Shown one piece after another: positions 1-7,325 of a stretch of DNA of 43,299 nt. Where the stretch lies: positions 1-43,299 of the IMG/VR virus record IMGVR_UViG_3300036859_001055. One strand, written 5' to 3'. The first letter of the stretch is position 1. Each line of letters begins with the position of its first letter. This DNA comes from a virus. Both the position numbers and the translations under genes were made by a program. The notes below the pieces were generated by a model. The model had not been told where the DNA came from and made no database searches. It saw only the letters and a program-made list of their open reading frames with translations.

Positions 1-234
1 CTACAGCGGCCAGTGCGCCAGCTCCATCATGTCGTTCTCGTCGCGCTCGTTGGCGCGGAGCATGACGCCGGTGTTGATGGCGCCGAACGTCTCCCTCGAG
101 CCATCCGGCCGGCGGCCGAACAGGCTCGAGGCGCTCACGTTGCAGTAATCCTCGGTTGGGGAAAGCTGGGTGATCCTCGCCGGGATGAGGATGACATCCC
201 CGACCTTCAACTCGCGTCCCTTCGCGTCGTGCAT
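1..234 (-). CDS. small conserved phage protein, KOW-like beta protein
   Basis: Encodes 77 aa, complete, ending at the first base of the window. The ATG at 234 is preceded by AGGAG at good spacing, so it was chosen over the longer frame to 318. The N-terminus (KGRELKVGDVILIPARI) looks like a small SH3/KOW-like beta-barrel; the middle contains EDYCNVSASS and the pattern GRRPDGSRETFGAINTG, which I associate with short hypothetical proteins of rhizobial phages. No catalytic motif is visible. It is the most distal gene of the cargo block and its function is unknown. Confidence 0.7.
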   Translation of the reverse strand: MHDAKGRELKVGDVILIPARITQLSPTEDYCNVSASSLFGRRPDGSRETFGAINTGVMLRANERDENDMMELAHWPL

Positions 235-361
235 ATCTTGTTCTCCTGTCATTGCAGCAACGCCGCTGCGGTGAGCCGGCCTGAACCCCAATACCCAGAA
301 GACAGGCCGCTTCCCCAAGCGGGAGCCCGGAGGATGGGCAGACCAGCTCGCCGCAGCGGCG

Positions 362-1204
362 TCAGTCGGCGCGCGCGATCTCGGTTACGAACTTGCGCCG
401 GAACACGTCGACCAGCGCGGCCGGTTCATCGGCCGGGAGCACAAACGCCATAGGCCCACCGATCACGCTGTCCCGGTAATAGTTCAGCACGTTTGGATCG
501 CCGCCGGTCACGACGCCGTTGATAGAGATTCCAGAGGCAACCAGAGCGTCCCTGGCGTGCAGTGCGTCTTCCCCGACGTTGTCCTGCCCATTGCCGATGA
601 TGTTGAGCACGCTGCGCCTGGCGGCATATGGTGCGGTCTTCAGCAGCTGGCCGCCGAACTCCATGGCGGTGGACAGGTCTGTCAGCGTGCCGGTCTTGTT
701 CGGCCCCTTCAGGATCTCGGCCATGCGCAACGTCATCTCGGCCGCTGCATTGTCGGCGTCCTCCGACGTCGCGATGATTCGCCACGCGACGAGCAAGGGA
801 AACTCACCGTCCGCCCACAGGAAGACGGCAAAACCGATGCGCTTGTAATGGCCGCGTTGAATCGCCGAGACGATATCCGGCGATTGGATCGCGGCGGCAA
901 GGCCTTCGATCTCGATCAGGGTCTCCACCGCGTTCATCGAGCTCGACACGTCCAGCCCGGTGACCAGGTTGGAATCGACCGGCTCTTCGGCATAGGCCTG
1001 CGAGATTACGAGCAAGATTGAGAGCACCACGCAGAGGAGCGCCAGAACCACGATACGCATAATCCTCGGCAGGAAACAAACTCCGGTGCCAAGCGCCAGC
1101 GCGGCGATCAAAGCTCCGGCCGGACCCTCCAAACTGTAGCAAAGCTGTGCCGCTGCCAGATTGGCGGCAAGGTCCAGCTGCATGAGCGGTGTCCAAATAT
1201 CCAT
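362..1204 (-). CDS. membrane-anchored vWA-domain protein (DUF1194-like)
   Basis: 280 aa. Hydrophobic stretches at about residues 27-44 and 48-70, ending SQAYA, look like a membrane anchor or signal peptide; a second possible start is Met49 (MRIVVLALL). The vWA domain follows, with MIDAS motif D85-V-S87-S-S89, the distal Thr in TDLSTAM (about T175) and Asp208 in GNGQDN. Proteins of the DUF1194 type carry this metal-dependent adhesion fold and are usually exported. The gene has GGAGA before ATG 1204 and follows a lipoprotein gene across a hairpin. It is not a known virion component; I infer periplasmic or surface cargo expressed in the host. Its ligand cannot be told from sequence. Confidence 0.8.
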   Translation of the reverse strand: MDIWTPLMQLDLAANLAAAQLCYSLEGPAGALIAALALGTGVCFLPRIMRIVVLALLCVVLSILLVISQAYAEEPVDSNLVTGLDVSSSMNAVETLIEIEGLAAAIQSPDIVSAIQRGHYKRIGFAVFLWADGEFPLLVAWRIIATSEDADNAAAEMTLRMAEILKGPNKTGTLTDLSTAMEFGGQLLKTAPYAARRSVLNIIGNGQDNVGEDALHARDALVASGISINGVVTGGDPNVLNYYRDSVIGGPMAFVLPADEPAALVDVFRRKFVTEIARAD

Positions 1205-1211
1205 GGGTCTC

Positions 1212-1250
1212 TCCGGGAAAAGGAATGAGGCGCCGGCAGCCCGGCGCCTC
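1212..1250 (-). terminator. hairpin, probable terminator or attenuator between lipoprotein and vWA genes
   Basis: Perfect 10-bp stem GAGGCGCCGG / CCGGCGCCTC (1227-1236 and 1241-1250) with loop CAGC. Read on the minus strand it is followed by ATTCCTTTTC, a short T-run. It lies just downstream of the lipoprotein stop and upstream of the vWA ribosome binding site, so it may reduce rather than abolish read-through. Confidence 0.5.
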
Positions 1251-1267
1251 GATCGGCGATTGGAGAT

Positions 1268-1741
1268 TTAGAACGGCAAGATGCCGCCGCCGGCGACCTT
1301 GCCGATCAGCTTCAAGGCATCGCCCCGCACGTCGGTGATGAGCGGCCCGCACCCGATCATGAATTCATCGGAAAGCCCGCCGCCGACCCGTCTCTTGAGA
1401 TTGCGCGCCGACTGGAAGCCGGAGACGATCCCTGCGACCGTAACGCTATTGCCATTCCCCACGCTGGCCAGCTTGCCGGCGAGGAAGAAATAGCACTGGT
1501 CGGCGATCTGATCGCCCGGCTCGAAACCGGGATCGACCTTGCCGTCGTGGTCGATGTCGCCGGTCAGGTCCATCGCGACGTTGAGATCGTTGAGCGTGAA
1601 CTGGCCGAGTTCGCCGAGGAAATCGGCGGCGGGGTCGGCGACAGCCTGTGATGCTGGGTCGCCCACTTTGGGCGTCCCAGCACAGCCGGACAGAACCGCG
1701 GCGAGCACAAGCGCCCCCGCGACTGCGAACAGTCGTTTCAT
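1268..1741 (-). CDS. lipoprotein with an EF-hand-like loop
   Basis: 157 aa. A classical lipoprotein signal peptide, MKRLFAVAGALVLAAVLSGC, has its lipobox LSGC at residues 17-20, so the mature protein should begin with acylated Cys20. The start at 1741 was preferred to 1849 because it places the signal peptide at the N-terminus. Residues 62-70 read DIDHDGKVD, a DxDxDG calcium-loop (EF-hand or dockerin-like) motif. The rest is unrecognised. Asp20-type ER sorting residues are absent (Ala21 at +2), so outer-membrane sorting is expected under Lol rules. It precedes the vWA gene; the two may act together at the envelope. It could instead be an o-spanin-like lysis component, but it is long for that. 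Confidence 0.75.
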   Translation of the reverse strand: MKRLFAVAGALVLAAVLSGCAGTPKVGDPASQAVADPAADFLGELGQFTLNDLNVAMDLTGDIDHDGKVDPGFEPGDQIADQCYFFLAGKLASVGNGNSVTVAGIVSGFQSARNLKRRVGGGLSDEFMIGCGPLITDVRGDALKLIGKVAGGGILPF

Positions 1742-1795
1742 GATGGTCTCCAATGTTAGGGGTTCGCCAACAGTCCGAGCGCGATCAGGGTTGGC

Positions 1796-1847
1796 GGGCG
1801 GCTGATCGCGCGAGCATTTTGTGTGATCGGGTATCAGCCGCCCGATC
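1796..1847 (-). promoter_or_regulatory. leader with two mutually exclusive hairpins
   Basis: Upstream of the lipoprotein start there is an 11-bp perfect inverted repeat GGGCGGCTGAT / ATCAGCCGCCC (1796-1806 and 1833-1843, 26-nt loop). A second perfect 7-bp repeat GATCGGG / CCCGATC (1825-1831 and 1841-1847) shares the CCC at 1841-1843. Both cannot form at once. The geometry resembles an attenuator or a structured RNA leader; no known riboswitch consensus was recognised. Confidence 0.45.
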
Positions 1848-1885
1848 AAACGGCGGTGAAAGGAATCATCTGGCGTCGGCTACTG

Positions 1886-2149
1886 TCAGGCTCCCGGCGG
1901 GGTGGGAAAAGCGATCCTGTGCTTCTTCAGCCAGCGCGCGATGAGCGCGCGGATCAACCAGGTTATTGAGCCGCCCACAGAGCCGACGGCGACGATCAGA
2001 AGCAATGCCAGCGCGGTTTCGGTCTTGCCATCCAACGGTGGTTGGACCTGGTAATGCAGGCCAAGCCAGTGAATGATCGACGCGAGCGCCTCGACACTGA
2101 GGACGGTCGTGCCGGCCGCGAAAGTCGCGGTGGTGGTGTTGACGGGCAT
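1886..2149 (-). CDS. small membrane protein, holin candidate
   Basis: 87 aa with GGAGAG before ATG 2149. A hydrophobic segment spans about residues 44-68 (ALALLLIVAVGSVGGSITWL), followed by a basic stretch ARWLKKHR; a weaker hydrophobic segment lies at about 10-30. Size, membrane segment and basic tail suit a holin or antiholin, and another small membrane protein is encoded close by at 2328-2543. There is no endolysin next to it, so the role is inferred only from shape. Confidence 0.6.
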   Translation of the reverse strand: MPVNTTTATFAAGTTVLSVEALASIIHWLGLHYQVQPPLDGKTETALALLLIVAVGSVGGSITWLIRALIARWLKKHRIAFPTPPGA

Positions 2150-2151
2150 TA

Positions 2152-2319
2152 CTACTCTCCTGTGGATTCGACGATGACGAGCGCGACCTTGTTGCCTTTC
2201 TTCACCTCAATGACACGGCCCTTGATCGGCTGCTTGTGGCGATCGACGTCATCGACGATCTCGTCTTTTCTGAAGCGCGATATCGCTTTATTGTCGATGG
2301 GGAAGACGTGGCGGCTCAT
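2152..2319 (-). CDS. small hypothetical protein, KOW-like
   Basis: 55 aa. The start at 2319 (MSRHVFPIDNKAISRF) is chosen because the longer frame runs back into the neighbouring gene with poor composition. The C-terminal half (IKGRVIEVKKGNKVALVIV) has the alternating pattern of a small beta-barrel. It sits between two membrane-protein genes, two bases from the next gene. Function unknown. Confidence 0.55.
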   Translation of the reverse strand: MSRHVFPIDNKAISRFRKDEIVDDVDRHKQPIKGRVIEVKKGNKVALVIVESTGE

Positions 2320-2327
2320 GGCGGCGC

Positions 2328-2543
2328 TCACTTGAACGTGACGTGGTTCAGCAGCCAGGTCAGACCAGATGCCGCGGTTGCGGCCGCACCCCCGACCATG
2401 AGCAGAGTTCTCCACCCGCCGCGGGCTTCGGTGATCGCGTCGCGAATCACGCGAACATCGGCCCGCATCTCCGACATATCTCTTTCAAGCGCAGTGACGG
2501 TCGCCTGCAGCTTGCCAAACTCCTGCGGATCGATATCGCTCAT
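2328..2543 (-). CDS. coiled-coil membrane protein, XhlA-like holin accessory candidate
   Basis: 71 aa. Residues about 8-40 form a heptad-like amphipathic helix (KLQATVTALERDMSEMRADV), followed by a transmembrane segment at about 44-66 and a short tail. This arrangement, a coiled coil then a single C-terminal membrane helix, is that of XhlA-type haemolysin/holin accessory proteins. The start at 2543 overlaps the kinase stop by four bases (ATGA). It may form a lysis pair with the 87-aa protein at 1886-2149. Confidence 0.6.
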   Translation of the reverse strand: MSDIDPQEFGKLQATVTALERDMSEMRADVRVIRDAITEARGGWRTLLMVGGAAATAASGLTWLLNHVTFK

Positions 2544-3118
2544 GATGCCGCGCCCTCGTGTTTCATGTTCGCGATCGGCAACGCCGCATCCGCCGCCGCG
2601 AGCAGGTCCGCGATCCCGGCGTTGTTGACGATCTCCGGCAGCGATTTGATGCTCGCGATCGTGCGCCAATAAGTTTCGGAGGCATGGAGATTCTCGAACG
2701 GCCCAGGTTCGACGTCATGGCGGCGAACGACAGCCAGGCGACCACCCAGCCGGTCGATCATGGCCACCTCGTTCGGAAAGCGGATGTCGTCGATCACGAT
2801 CCCAGGTGTCTCGGGATGAACCCGCAGGATCCTCGTCTCGATGGCCAGCACCCAGATATCCATGTGGATGATCAGCCGACCCCATTCGGTCCCCAGAGTC
2901 TGCATCGCCCAGCGTGGCGTCTTGCCCCCCAGCAATGGCGATGGCGTCTCCTTGTGCGCCCCGTCGACCTCATCGGCTGTAAGCCCAAGGGTTCGCAGCA
3001 TGTCCTTGAGGACGTCCGCCATGCGCATTCGCCGATAACCGCGCGTTGTCTCGAAATGCCGGGCGACCGTGGTCTTGCCGGACCCGAGCGCGCCCATCAG
3101 GCCGATCAGATCCATCAT
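2540..3118 (-). CDS. deoxynucleoside monophosphate kinase
   Basis: 192 aa. The P-loop GALGSGKTT lies at residues 9-17, followed by ADVLKDMLRTLG, which resembles the NMP-binding helix of phage dNMP kinases. TPRWAMQTLGTEWGR and IVIDDIRFPNEVAMI are typical of this family (compare T4 gp1-like and adenylate-kinase-like enzymes). The likely role is phosphorylation of dNMPs to dNDPs in the cytoplasm for phage DNA synthesis. ATG 3118 overlaps the stop of the upstream gene (ATGA) and has GGAG before it, which fixes the start. It is placed with late and cargo genes rather than beside the replication genes. Confidence 0.85.
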   Translation of the reverse strand: MMDLIGLMGALGSGKTTVARHFETTRGYRRMRMADVLKDMLRTLGLTADEVDGAHKETPSPLLGGKTPRWAMQTLGTEWGRLIIHMDIWVLAIETRILRVHPETPGIVIDDIRFPNEVAMIDRLGGRLAVVRRHDVEPGPFENLHASETYWRTIASIKSLPEIVNNAGIADLLAAADAALPIANMKHEGAAS

Positions 3119-3366
3119 CGTTTCGGCTCCAACCTGATGATGTCCACGATGCACACCCGCGGGATGCACAGGTCACCACCGATCACGTCGCCGGCGTCGT
3201 GGGAATAGACCGTGATCGCGTCCGGTGTTTCCCGGCGGACCCATCCGACCGACTGTGCGAGAGCGGGCTCGAGCGCGTCGACGTCGTTCGGTTCGACCCA
3301 CCGGCCGACCGACTGCATCGACTGGGCGTCTTTCCAGGTGATGAGGACGAGCGGTTTGTCGCTCAT
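3115..3366 (-). CDS. small hypothetical protein
   Basis: 83 aa starting MSDKPLVLITWKDAQSM. The sequence mentions no known motif; WKDA, VGRWVEPND and a C-terminal beta-rich stretch (IPRVCIVDIIRL) suggest a small alpha/beta protein. It is translationally coupled on both sides by ATGA overlaps, to the metallophosphoesterase upstream and the kinase downstream. Function unknown. Confidence 0.65.
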   Translation of the reverse strand: MSDKPLVLITWKDAQSMQSVGRWVEPNDVDALEPALAQSVGWVRRETPDAITVYSHDAGDVIGGDLCIPRVCIVDIIRLEPKR

Positions 3367-4616
3367 GCCGACCTCGCAGGCAGCGCGACGTCGCCGGCAT
3401 GCGACCATCGGCCGTCGTAATAGCCCTTATTGAAATATCGCCGGATATCGGGAACGAATCCGGTGATCGCACCGGTCCTTGGATCCTGTCGCAGCGTCAC
3501 GATCGCGCCGCCGACATGCGCTTCGATCTTCTTCTTGCGCATGAAAGAATCTTGGTCTTTGGTGGTGCCGCACTGCAGGCACCAGACATTCCGGATGTTT
3601 CCGGCCCAGAGTTTGTGATAGTGCCCATAGAGGCCAACGGCTGGCTTCTCACCGCCGTCTAGGCTCTCGATGATCTTCTGGATCGAATAGCTGAGTGCAT
3701 AGGCCGAGCCGCCACCGGGATGCACCACGGCCATAATGGATGACTTGCCGGTGTTGGCGTTGACCAGCCGGACGTGGGCTTCCATGTAGCCCAGGTTCAC
3801 CCAATCCTCGCGGCCTTCCTCCCTCATCGTTTGTTCCGCGCGACGGCCGATGTCGATGCCCTCACGCTGTGCCCACCAGCCCTCATGATCGTCGCCGGCG
3901 ACGGCGTAAGTCGTGATGCCGGGCCGCTGCGGAAACACCTTGGCCAGGTGTCGGAGCTGACCGTCCATCCCATGGACCAGCAGCTCGTGTTTGTTGAATC
4001 GGCATTCCCCATCGACCCAGTTTCCAGCGTTGAACGCCCGATCAACACCTTCCTTTGCGAATTCGTCGTAGAGATCGTTCAGGACGTCCAGCCGCTCGTA
4101 TTTCGAACCGCAATGGTTGTCGCTGGTAACGCCGAACTTGAAGCTGTTGTCTGGCCGCGAAACATATTCGAAGGTGGTTCCGCCGGCCGCGAAGGCCGGC
4201 TCCATCGTCTTCTCGATCGACCAGCGATCGCCGATCTGCATCACATTGTGACCGGTTGCCTTAAGGCCATCCAGCGCATCCAACGCCCGGCCTTTGGTGA
4301 TCGTGAACTTGACGGCCAGTTCATCGAGGCTGGCTGGGCCTCGTCTCAGCACGCCGGCGATAGCCTCGCTCATCGAATTATCGTTGGTCGCGATCGGGAT
4401 CGCACCGGATCTGGTTACAGTGGTCGTCTGATCGACAGCCGCAGGCTCTCGGCACTTGCCTTCGCGTATATACTGCTTGGCGGTGCGCAAGCGTCCTTCC
4501 AGCGTTCCGCGTGGAATACCAATGTTCTCGGCGGCGCGGGTCACGTTACCGCCGCTTTCCACGACAGCATCGAGCGCCTCCTGCGCCAGCGCGGGAGAGA
4601 GTTTAGGCGACTTCAT
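3363..4616 (-). CDS. HTH-fused metallophosphoesterase
   Basis: 417 aa. Residues 1-50 contain a Fis-like helix-turn-helix (GGNVTRAAENIGIPRGTLEG); residues about 80-135 look like a second winged or helical domain. The calcineurin-like phosphoesterase domain follows: D166-N-H168, GNWVDG at 198-203, GDDHE at 241-245, His299 in VHPGGG and GHYH at 331-334. The second motif is normally GDxxD; here Asn199 replaces the bridging Asp. The family includes phosphodiesterases, nucleases and phosphatases. DNA-binding plus phosphoesterase domains suggest action on nucleic acid, but the substrate cannot be read from sequence. GGGTGA precedes ATG 4616. Confidence 0.8.
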   Translation of the reverse strand: MKSPKLSPALAQEALDAVVESGGNVTRAAENIGIPRGTLEGRLRTAKQYIREGKCREPAAVDQTTTVTRSGAIPIATNDNSMSEAIAGVLRRGPASLDELAVKFTITKGRALDALDGLKATGHNVMQIGDRWSIEKTMEPAFAAGGTTFEYVSRPDNSFKFGVTSDNHCGSKYERLDVLNDLYDEFAKEGVDRAFNAGNWVDGECRFNKHELLVHGMDGQLRHLAKVFPQRPGITTYAVAGDDHEGWWAQREGIDIGRRAEQTMREEGREDWVNLGYMEAHVRLVNANTGKSSIMAVVHPGGGSAYALSYSIQKIIESLDGGEKPAVGLYGHYHKLWAGNIRNVWCLQCGTTKDQDSFMRKKKIEAHVGGAIVTLRQDPRTGAITGFVPDIRRYFNKGYYDGRWSHAGDVALPARSA

Positions 4617-4667
4617 GTTTCACCCGATTTGAATGTGCTGAGGAAGGGTAGCGGTGGAGCGAGCCGT

Positions 4668-5042
4668 TCAGTTTTCGAGCGCGGTGTCCGGCTCGATGAT
4701 CTTGAGGTCACTTCCAACCGCGACCACGCAGACCATCTCCGGGTCCGCGTAGCGGAACGCCATGGTCCAATCAGCCCCGTCCTTTGTGGCCGTCACGAAG
4801 GCCAGCCTCTTCTTGGTCGCATCGATTCCCATTACGGCCGGCGCTTCATGGAATTCCTCAGCAATCTGCTGGTCGAAGATCGCCGATGGCCAGCATGTCG
4901 CCTGCAGGGTCATAACTCCCACCGGCTGCGGCCCTTGTGGGGCAACAGGGGGGGGTATTTCATCCGCCGTGGCAGGGACGATGGATTGCATCCCATATAT
5001 CAGTGCGCATGCGATCAGCGCGGCGATAACGAGCCGTTTCAT
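4668..5042 (-). CDS. secreted hypothetical protein
   Basis: 124 aa. MKRLVIAALIACALIYGM starts a signal peptide with probable cleavage after ATADE-region residues (about 27). The ATG at 5042 has GGAG seven bases upstream, so it was preferred to 5054. The mature part contains LQATCWPSAIFDQQI and a C-terminal beta-rich region. No family recognised. It is cargo next to the tail-fibre cluster; a periplasmic protein or superinfection factor are possibilities only. Confidence 0.65.
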   Translation of the reverse strand: MKRLVIAALIACALIYGMQSIVPATADEIPPPVAPQGPQPVGVMTLQATCWPSAIFDQQIAEEFHEAPAVMGIDATKKRLAFVTATKDGADWTMAFRYADPEMVCVVAVGSDLKIIEPDTALEN

Positions 5043-5056
5043 GATGATCTCCATAT

Positions 5057-5998
5057 CTAGTAGACGATCGTGACCTGGCCATCGGCGCCGTCATTGCCGA
5101 CGGTTGTGGGAGAGGTCACCGCAAAGCCACCGCGGCCGGCGGGGCTGGCGCGATAGATCACCGAGGCGCCGCCGGGATTGCTGCCGTTGTCTTCGCCGCC
5201 AACCCCACTCTCATAGAAGATGTCGGAGCCGGTCGCGTCGGATGACCCGCCGCCGCCGCCAAATCCTGACCGCGAGCCCACGGGCGGCGAACCACTTCGG
5301 CCTGCTCCGCCACCACCGCCGAACTTACCACCGCCACCGCCGCCGCCAGACCCCCCAACGGATCCACTGACGACGCCGCTTTGGCCGCCGCCAGGATCGC
5401 CGCCTTCTGCGCCTGAGCCTGCTACCGTGCCACCGTCCCCGCCTTGCAGTGCCGACCCATTACCGCCAGCAGGAGTGTCGGTGCCGGCAGCGCCGCCAGT
5501 GCCGCCAGCTGACTGCGTTGCGCCATTGCCGTTATTCGCTGACCCGGAGCCGCCGTCCTGGCCGTCTGGGCCGCCCCCGCCCCCGCCATCAGCCGAAGAG
5601 CCGCTGTCTGCCGCCCCCGCCCCCGCCCCGCCGCCGCCGGCGCCCGCGATCGCCAGGAGCGTGGCGCCGCGATGGATCGCGGCATAGCCGCCGCCGGCAC
5701 CGCCTTCTCTAGCGCTGCGCCCGCCCTGCCCGCCCTCGGGAACGGTGATAAGAAGCGTCTCGCCCGGCGTAACCGTCAGAGTGACGCGCAGATATCCGGC
5801 GCCGCCGCCATCGCCGGACACGCGCGTTCCAGACGCCGCGCCTGCGCCGCTTCCGCCGCCACCGCCCCACAGATGCACCGTGATGCTGGTGACGCCGGGT
5901 GGCACAACCCATGCGGTGTCGATCTGCGGTGTGGTGAAGGCTTCGATCCCGCCGGTCGTGCCGACCATCAAGCCGGCCGCCATCATGGTGGGGATCAT
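5057..5998 (-). CDS. glycine-rich tail adhesin-like protein
   Basis: 313 aa. After an N-terminal beta-rich stretch (about residues 22-90: TAWVVPPGVTSITVHLWGGG), residues 95-290 are dominated by Gly, Ala and Ser with repeated GGGGG and GG(A/S)G runs. It ends in DGQVTIVY, the usual end of polyglycine-domain proteins. Such glycine-rich sandwiches are found in phage receptor-binding tips (T4-like gp38 adhesins) and fibre tips. It overlaps the upstream tail fibre by ATGA, which supports a role at the fibre tip. The opposite strand is an artefactual proline-rich frame. Confidence 0.75.
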   Translation of the reverse strand: MIPTMMAAGLMVGTTGGIEAFTTPQIDTAWVVPPGVTSITVHLWGGGGGSGAGAASGTRVSGDGGGAGYLRVTLTVTPGETLLITVPEGGQGGRSAREGGAGGGYAAIHRGATLLAIAGAGGGGAGAGAADSGSSADGGGGGGPDGQDGGSGSANNGNGATQSAGGTGGAAGTDTPAGGNGSALQGGDGGTVAGSGAEGGDPGGGQSGVVSGSVGGSGGGGGGGKFGGGGGAGRSGSPPVGSRSGFGGGGGSSDATGSDIFYESGVGGEDNGSNPGGASVIYRASPAGRGGFAVTSPTTVGNDGADGQVTIVY

Positions 5999-7050
5999 GT
6001 GGCGACGTCGACGGCTTCGTTGAACGTGACATAGAGCTCGAAGCCGAGCAGCACGGCGGCAGCGGCGAGTGTGTCACCGGCCGCATCGCCGTCGCGCGAG
6101 ATGCGATAGAACCAGACATCGTTGGTGGCCGGGGAACCCTGCACCGTGATCGCGGCGCTCTCCGGGCCGCGCCGGACCGAGCCCGCCGCTACCAGCGTGT
6201 CGGTCGAGGTCTGGCCGCCGGAATGGGTGGCGGTGATGTCGTCGCCGTCGCCGCGCGCCACCAGTTCCAGCTTCCACACCACGTCGCCGGTGCCGCTGGC
6301 CGCGGTCCACACCGGGCGGAACGTGACCGTCGCGCTCTCATCCACGCTCGACGGCATCAATATCTTGCCGTGTGCGAAGGTATCGGAGCCGTCGGGGAAG
6401 CTGAGGCCGTAATATTGCACGCCGGAATCGACGACATCGGTCGCGGTCGGGCCGTTCGTGACGTCCGGCCGCATCGCGGCGGCATCGACCGGGATCTTAT
6501 GCTTCCCGACCGGGCTGTAGGCGGCCAGCGATGGGTTCAGCAGCGTGAACACCGAATTGCCGCGCTCGAACAGCGCAACGGCGCCGCTCTTGAGAGCGCC
6601 GAGCGCCGGGTCGAGGCCCGCTACCTTGACGGCGCCGGTGCCGAGGCCGTCGACGGCGAGCGTCACCGTGGTGGATGTGTTGTCGGCGCTGAGGATGCAG
6701 GCGAACAGCTGCCCGTTCTCATAGGCCGTGATCGCGGGCGTCGTGCTGATGGTAACGGCGTTGGCCGAGCCGCCGGCCGTGCCGCCCCAGCCGCGCCGCA
6801 GCCCATCGGCCGCGTAGAACTTGTCATTGGTGACGTCGAAATACCCGATCAGGACGTCCTGGGCGCCGTCATAGAGATAGAGTTCGAGGACGGTGGCGCT
6901 GACTTCCTTGACCCACAGCGTGCCCTGCACCGCGGCGGACGGCCGCGAAGAGCCGCTGTTGGTCGAGAGCAGCGCCAGCAGAGCGGCATTCGCGTCGGCC
7001 CGGAAGACTGCGCCTTGGGCGTCAGCCAGGTTCATGTCGTTCTGGGACAT
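5995..7050 (-). CDS. tail fibre protein (second paralogue)
   Basis: 351 aa. The N-terminus MSQNDMNLADAQGAVFRADA followed by NAALLALLSTNSG matches the layout of the other fibre gene (8316-9305), suggesting both attach by the same docking domain to the tail tip. The C-terminal half is beta-rich with no enzymatic motif. The ribosome binding site AGGA sits in the loop of a small hairpin (CTGAC/GTCAG, 7052-7069). A terminator lies immediately upstream, so expression relative to gpJ is probably reduced. Confidence 0.75.
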   Translation of the reverse strand: MSQNDMNLADAQGAVFRADANAALLALLSTNSGSSRPSAAVQGTLWVKEVSATVLELYLYDGAQDVLIGYFDVTNDKFYAADGLRRGWGGTAGGSANAVTISTTPAITAYENGQLFACILSADNTSTTVTLAVDGLGTGAVKVAGLDPALGALKSGAVALFERGNSVFTLLNPSLAAYSPVGKHKIPVDAAAMRPDVTNGPTATDVVDSGVQYYGLSFPDGSDTFAHGKILMPSSVDESATVTFRPVWTAASGTGDVVWKLELVARGDGDDITATHSGGQTSTDTLVAAGSVRRGPESAAITVQGSPATNDVWFYRISRDGDAAGDTLAAAAVLLGFELYVTFNEAVDVAT

Positions 7051-7070
7051 TCTGACGGGTTCCTGTCAGG

Positions 7071-7099
7071 GCAAAGAAAAAGCCGCCCGGTTGGGCGGC
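7071..7099 (-). terminator. intrinsic terminator
   Basis: Perfect 7-bp GC stem GCCGCCC / GGGCGGC (7082-7088 and 7093-7099) with a 4-nt loop; on the minus strand it is followed by TTTTTCTTT. This is the clearest rho-independent terminator in the window and would stop transcripts coming from the tailspike gene before the second fibre gene. Confidence 0.8.
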
Positions 7100-7114
7100 G
7101 GTTGTATCCGAGTA

Positions 7115-7145
7115 TTGACACGCCCGAAGGTTGCGGGCCTATATC
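7115..7145 (+). promoter_or_regulatory. promoter-like site for the only plus-strand gene
   Basis: A perfect TTGACA (7115-7120) is followed after 19 bases by TATATC (7140-7145). Transcription would begin near 7152, exactly at the ATG of the plus-strand gene, giving a leaderless mRNA. Spacing is two bases longer than ideal. Confidence 0.4.
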
Positions 7146-7151
7146 TCCCGC

Positions 7152-7325
7152 ATGGCGCGAGAAACCGACCTGATAATCAGCCTTCTGGCGCAGAAGGGCC
7201 GGCGACCGGAAGAGTTGACCGACGCCGAAATCACAGCCCTCTCAGTCGAAGCCGACATGGACCCGGACTTCACGCGGCAGATACTGAATGCAATCATCAA
7301 ATCGTCGCGGGACCAGCCACATTGA
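7152..7325 (+). CDS. small plus-strand protein, unknown
   Basis: 57 aa, MARETDLIISLLAQKGRRPE and onward, acidic and helical in look, with G/C-rich third codon positions like the other genes. It fills a gap with no minus-strand gene and overlaps the tailspike gene end by 29 bases tail to tail. No Shine-Dalgarno is seen before ATG 7152, but a promoter-like TTGACA/TATATC places the transcript start at the ATG. It is the only gene in the window on this strand. Possible small regulator or lysogeny-conversion gene; function unknown. Confidence 0.5.
   Translation: MARETDLIISLLAQKGRRPEELTDAEITALSVEADMDPDFTRQILNAIIKSSRDQPH

Noticed and set aside
3774-5060. 428-codon open frame on the plus strand
   Set aside because: Antisense to the metallophosphoesterase and secreted-protein genes; low-complexity product.
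5220-5687. Proline-rich plus-strand protein
   Set aside because: It is the complement of the polyglycine region (GGN codons read as NCC) and has no other support.
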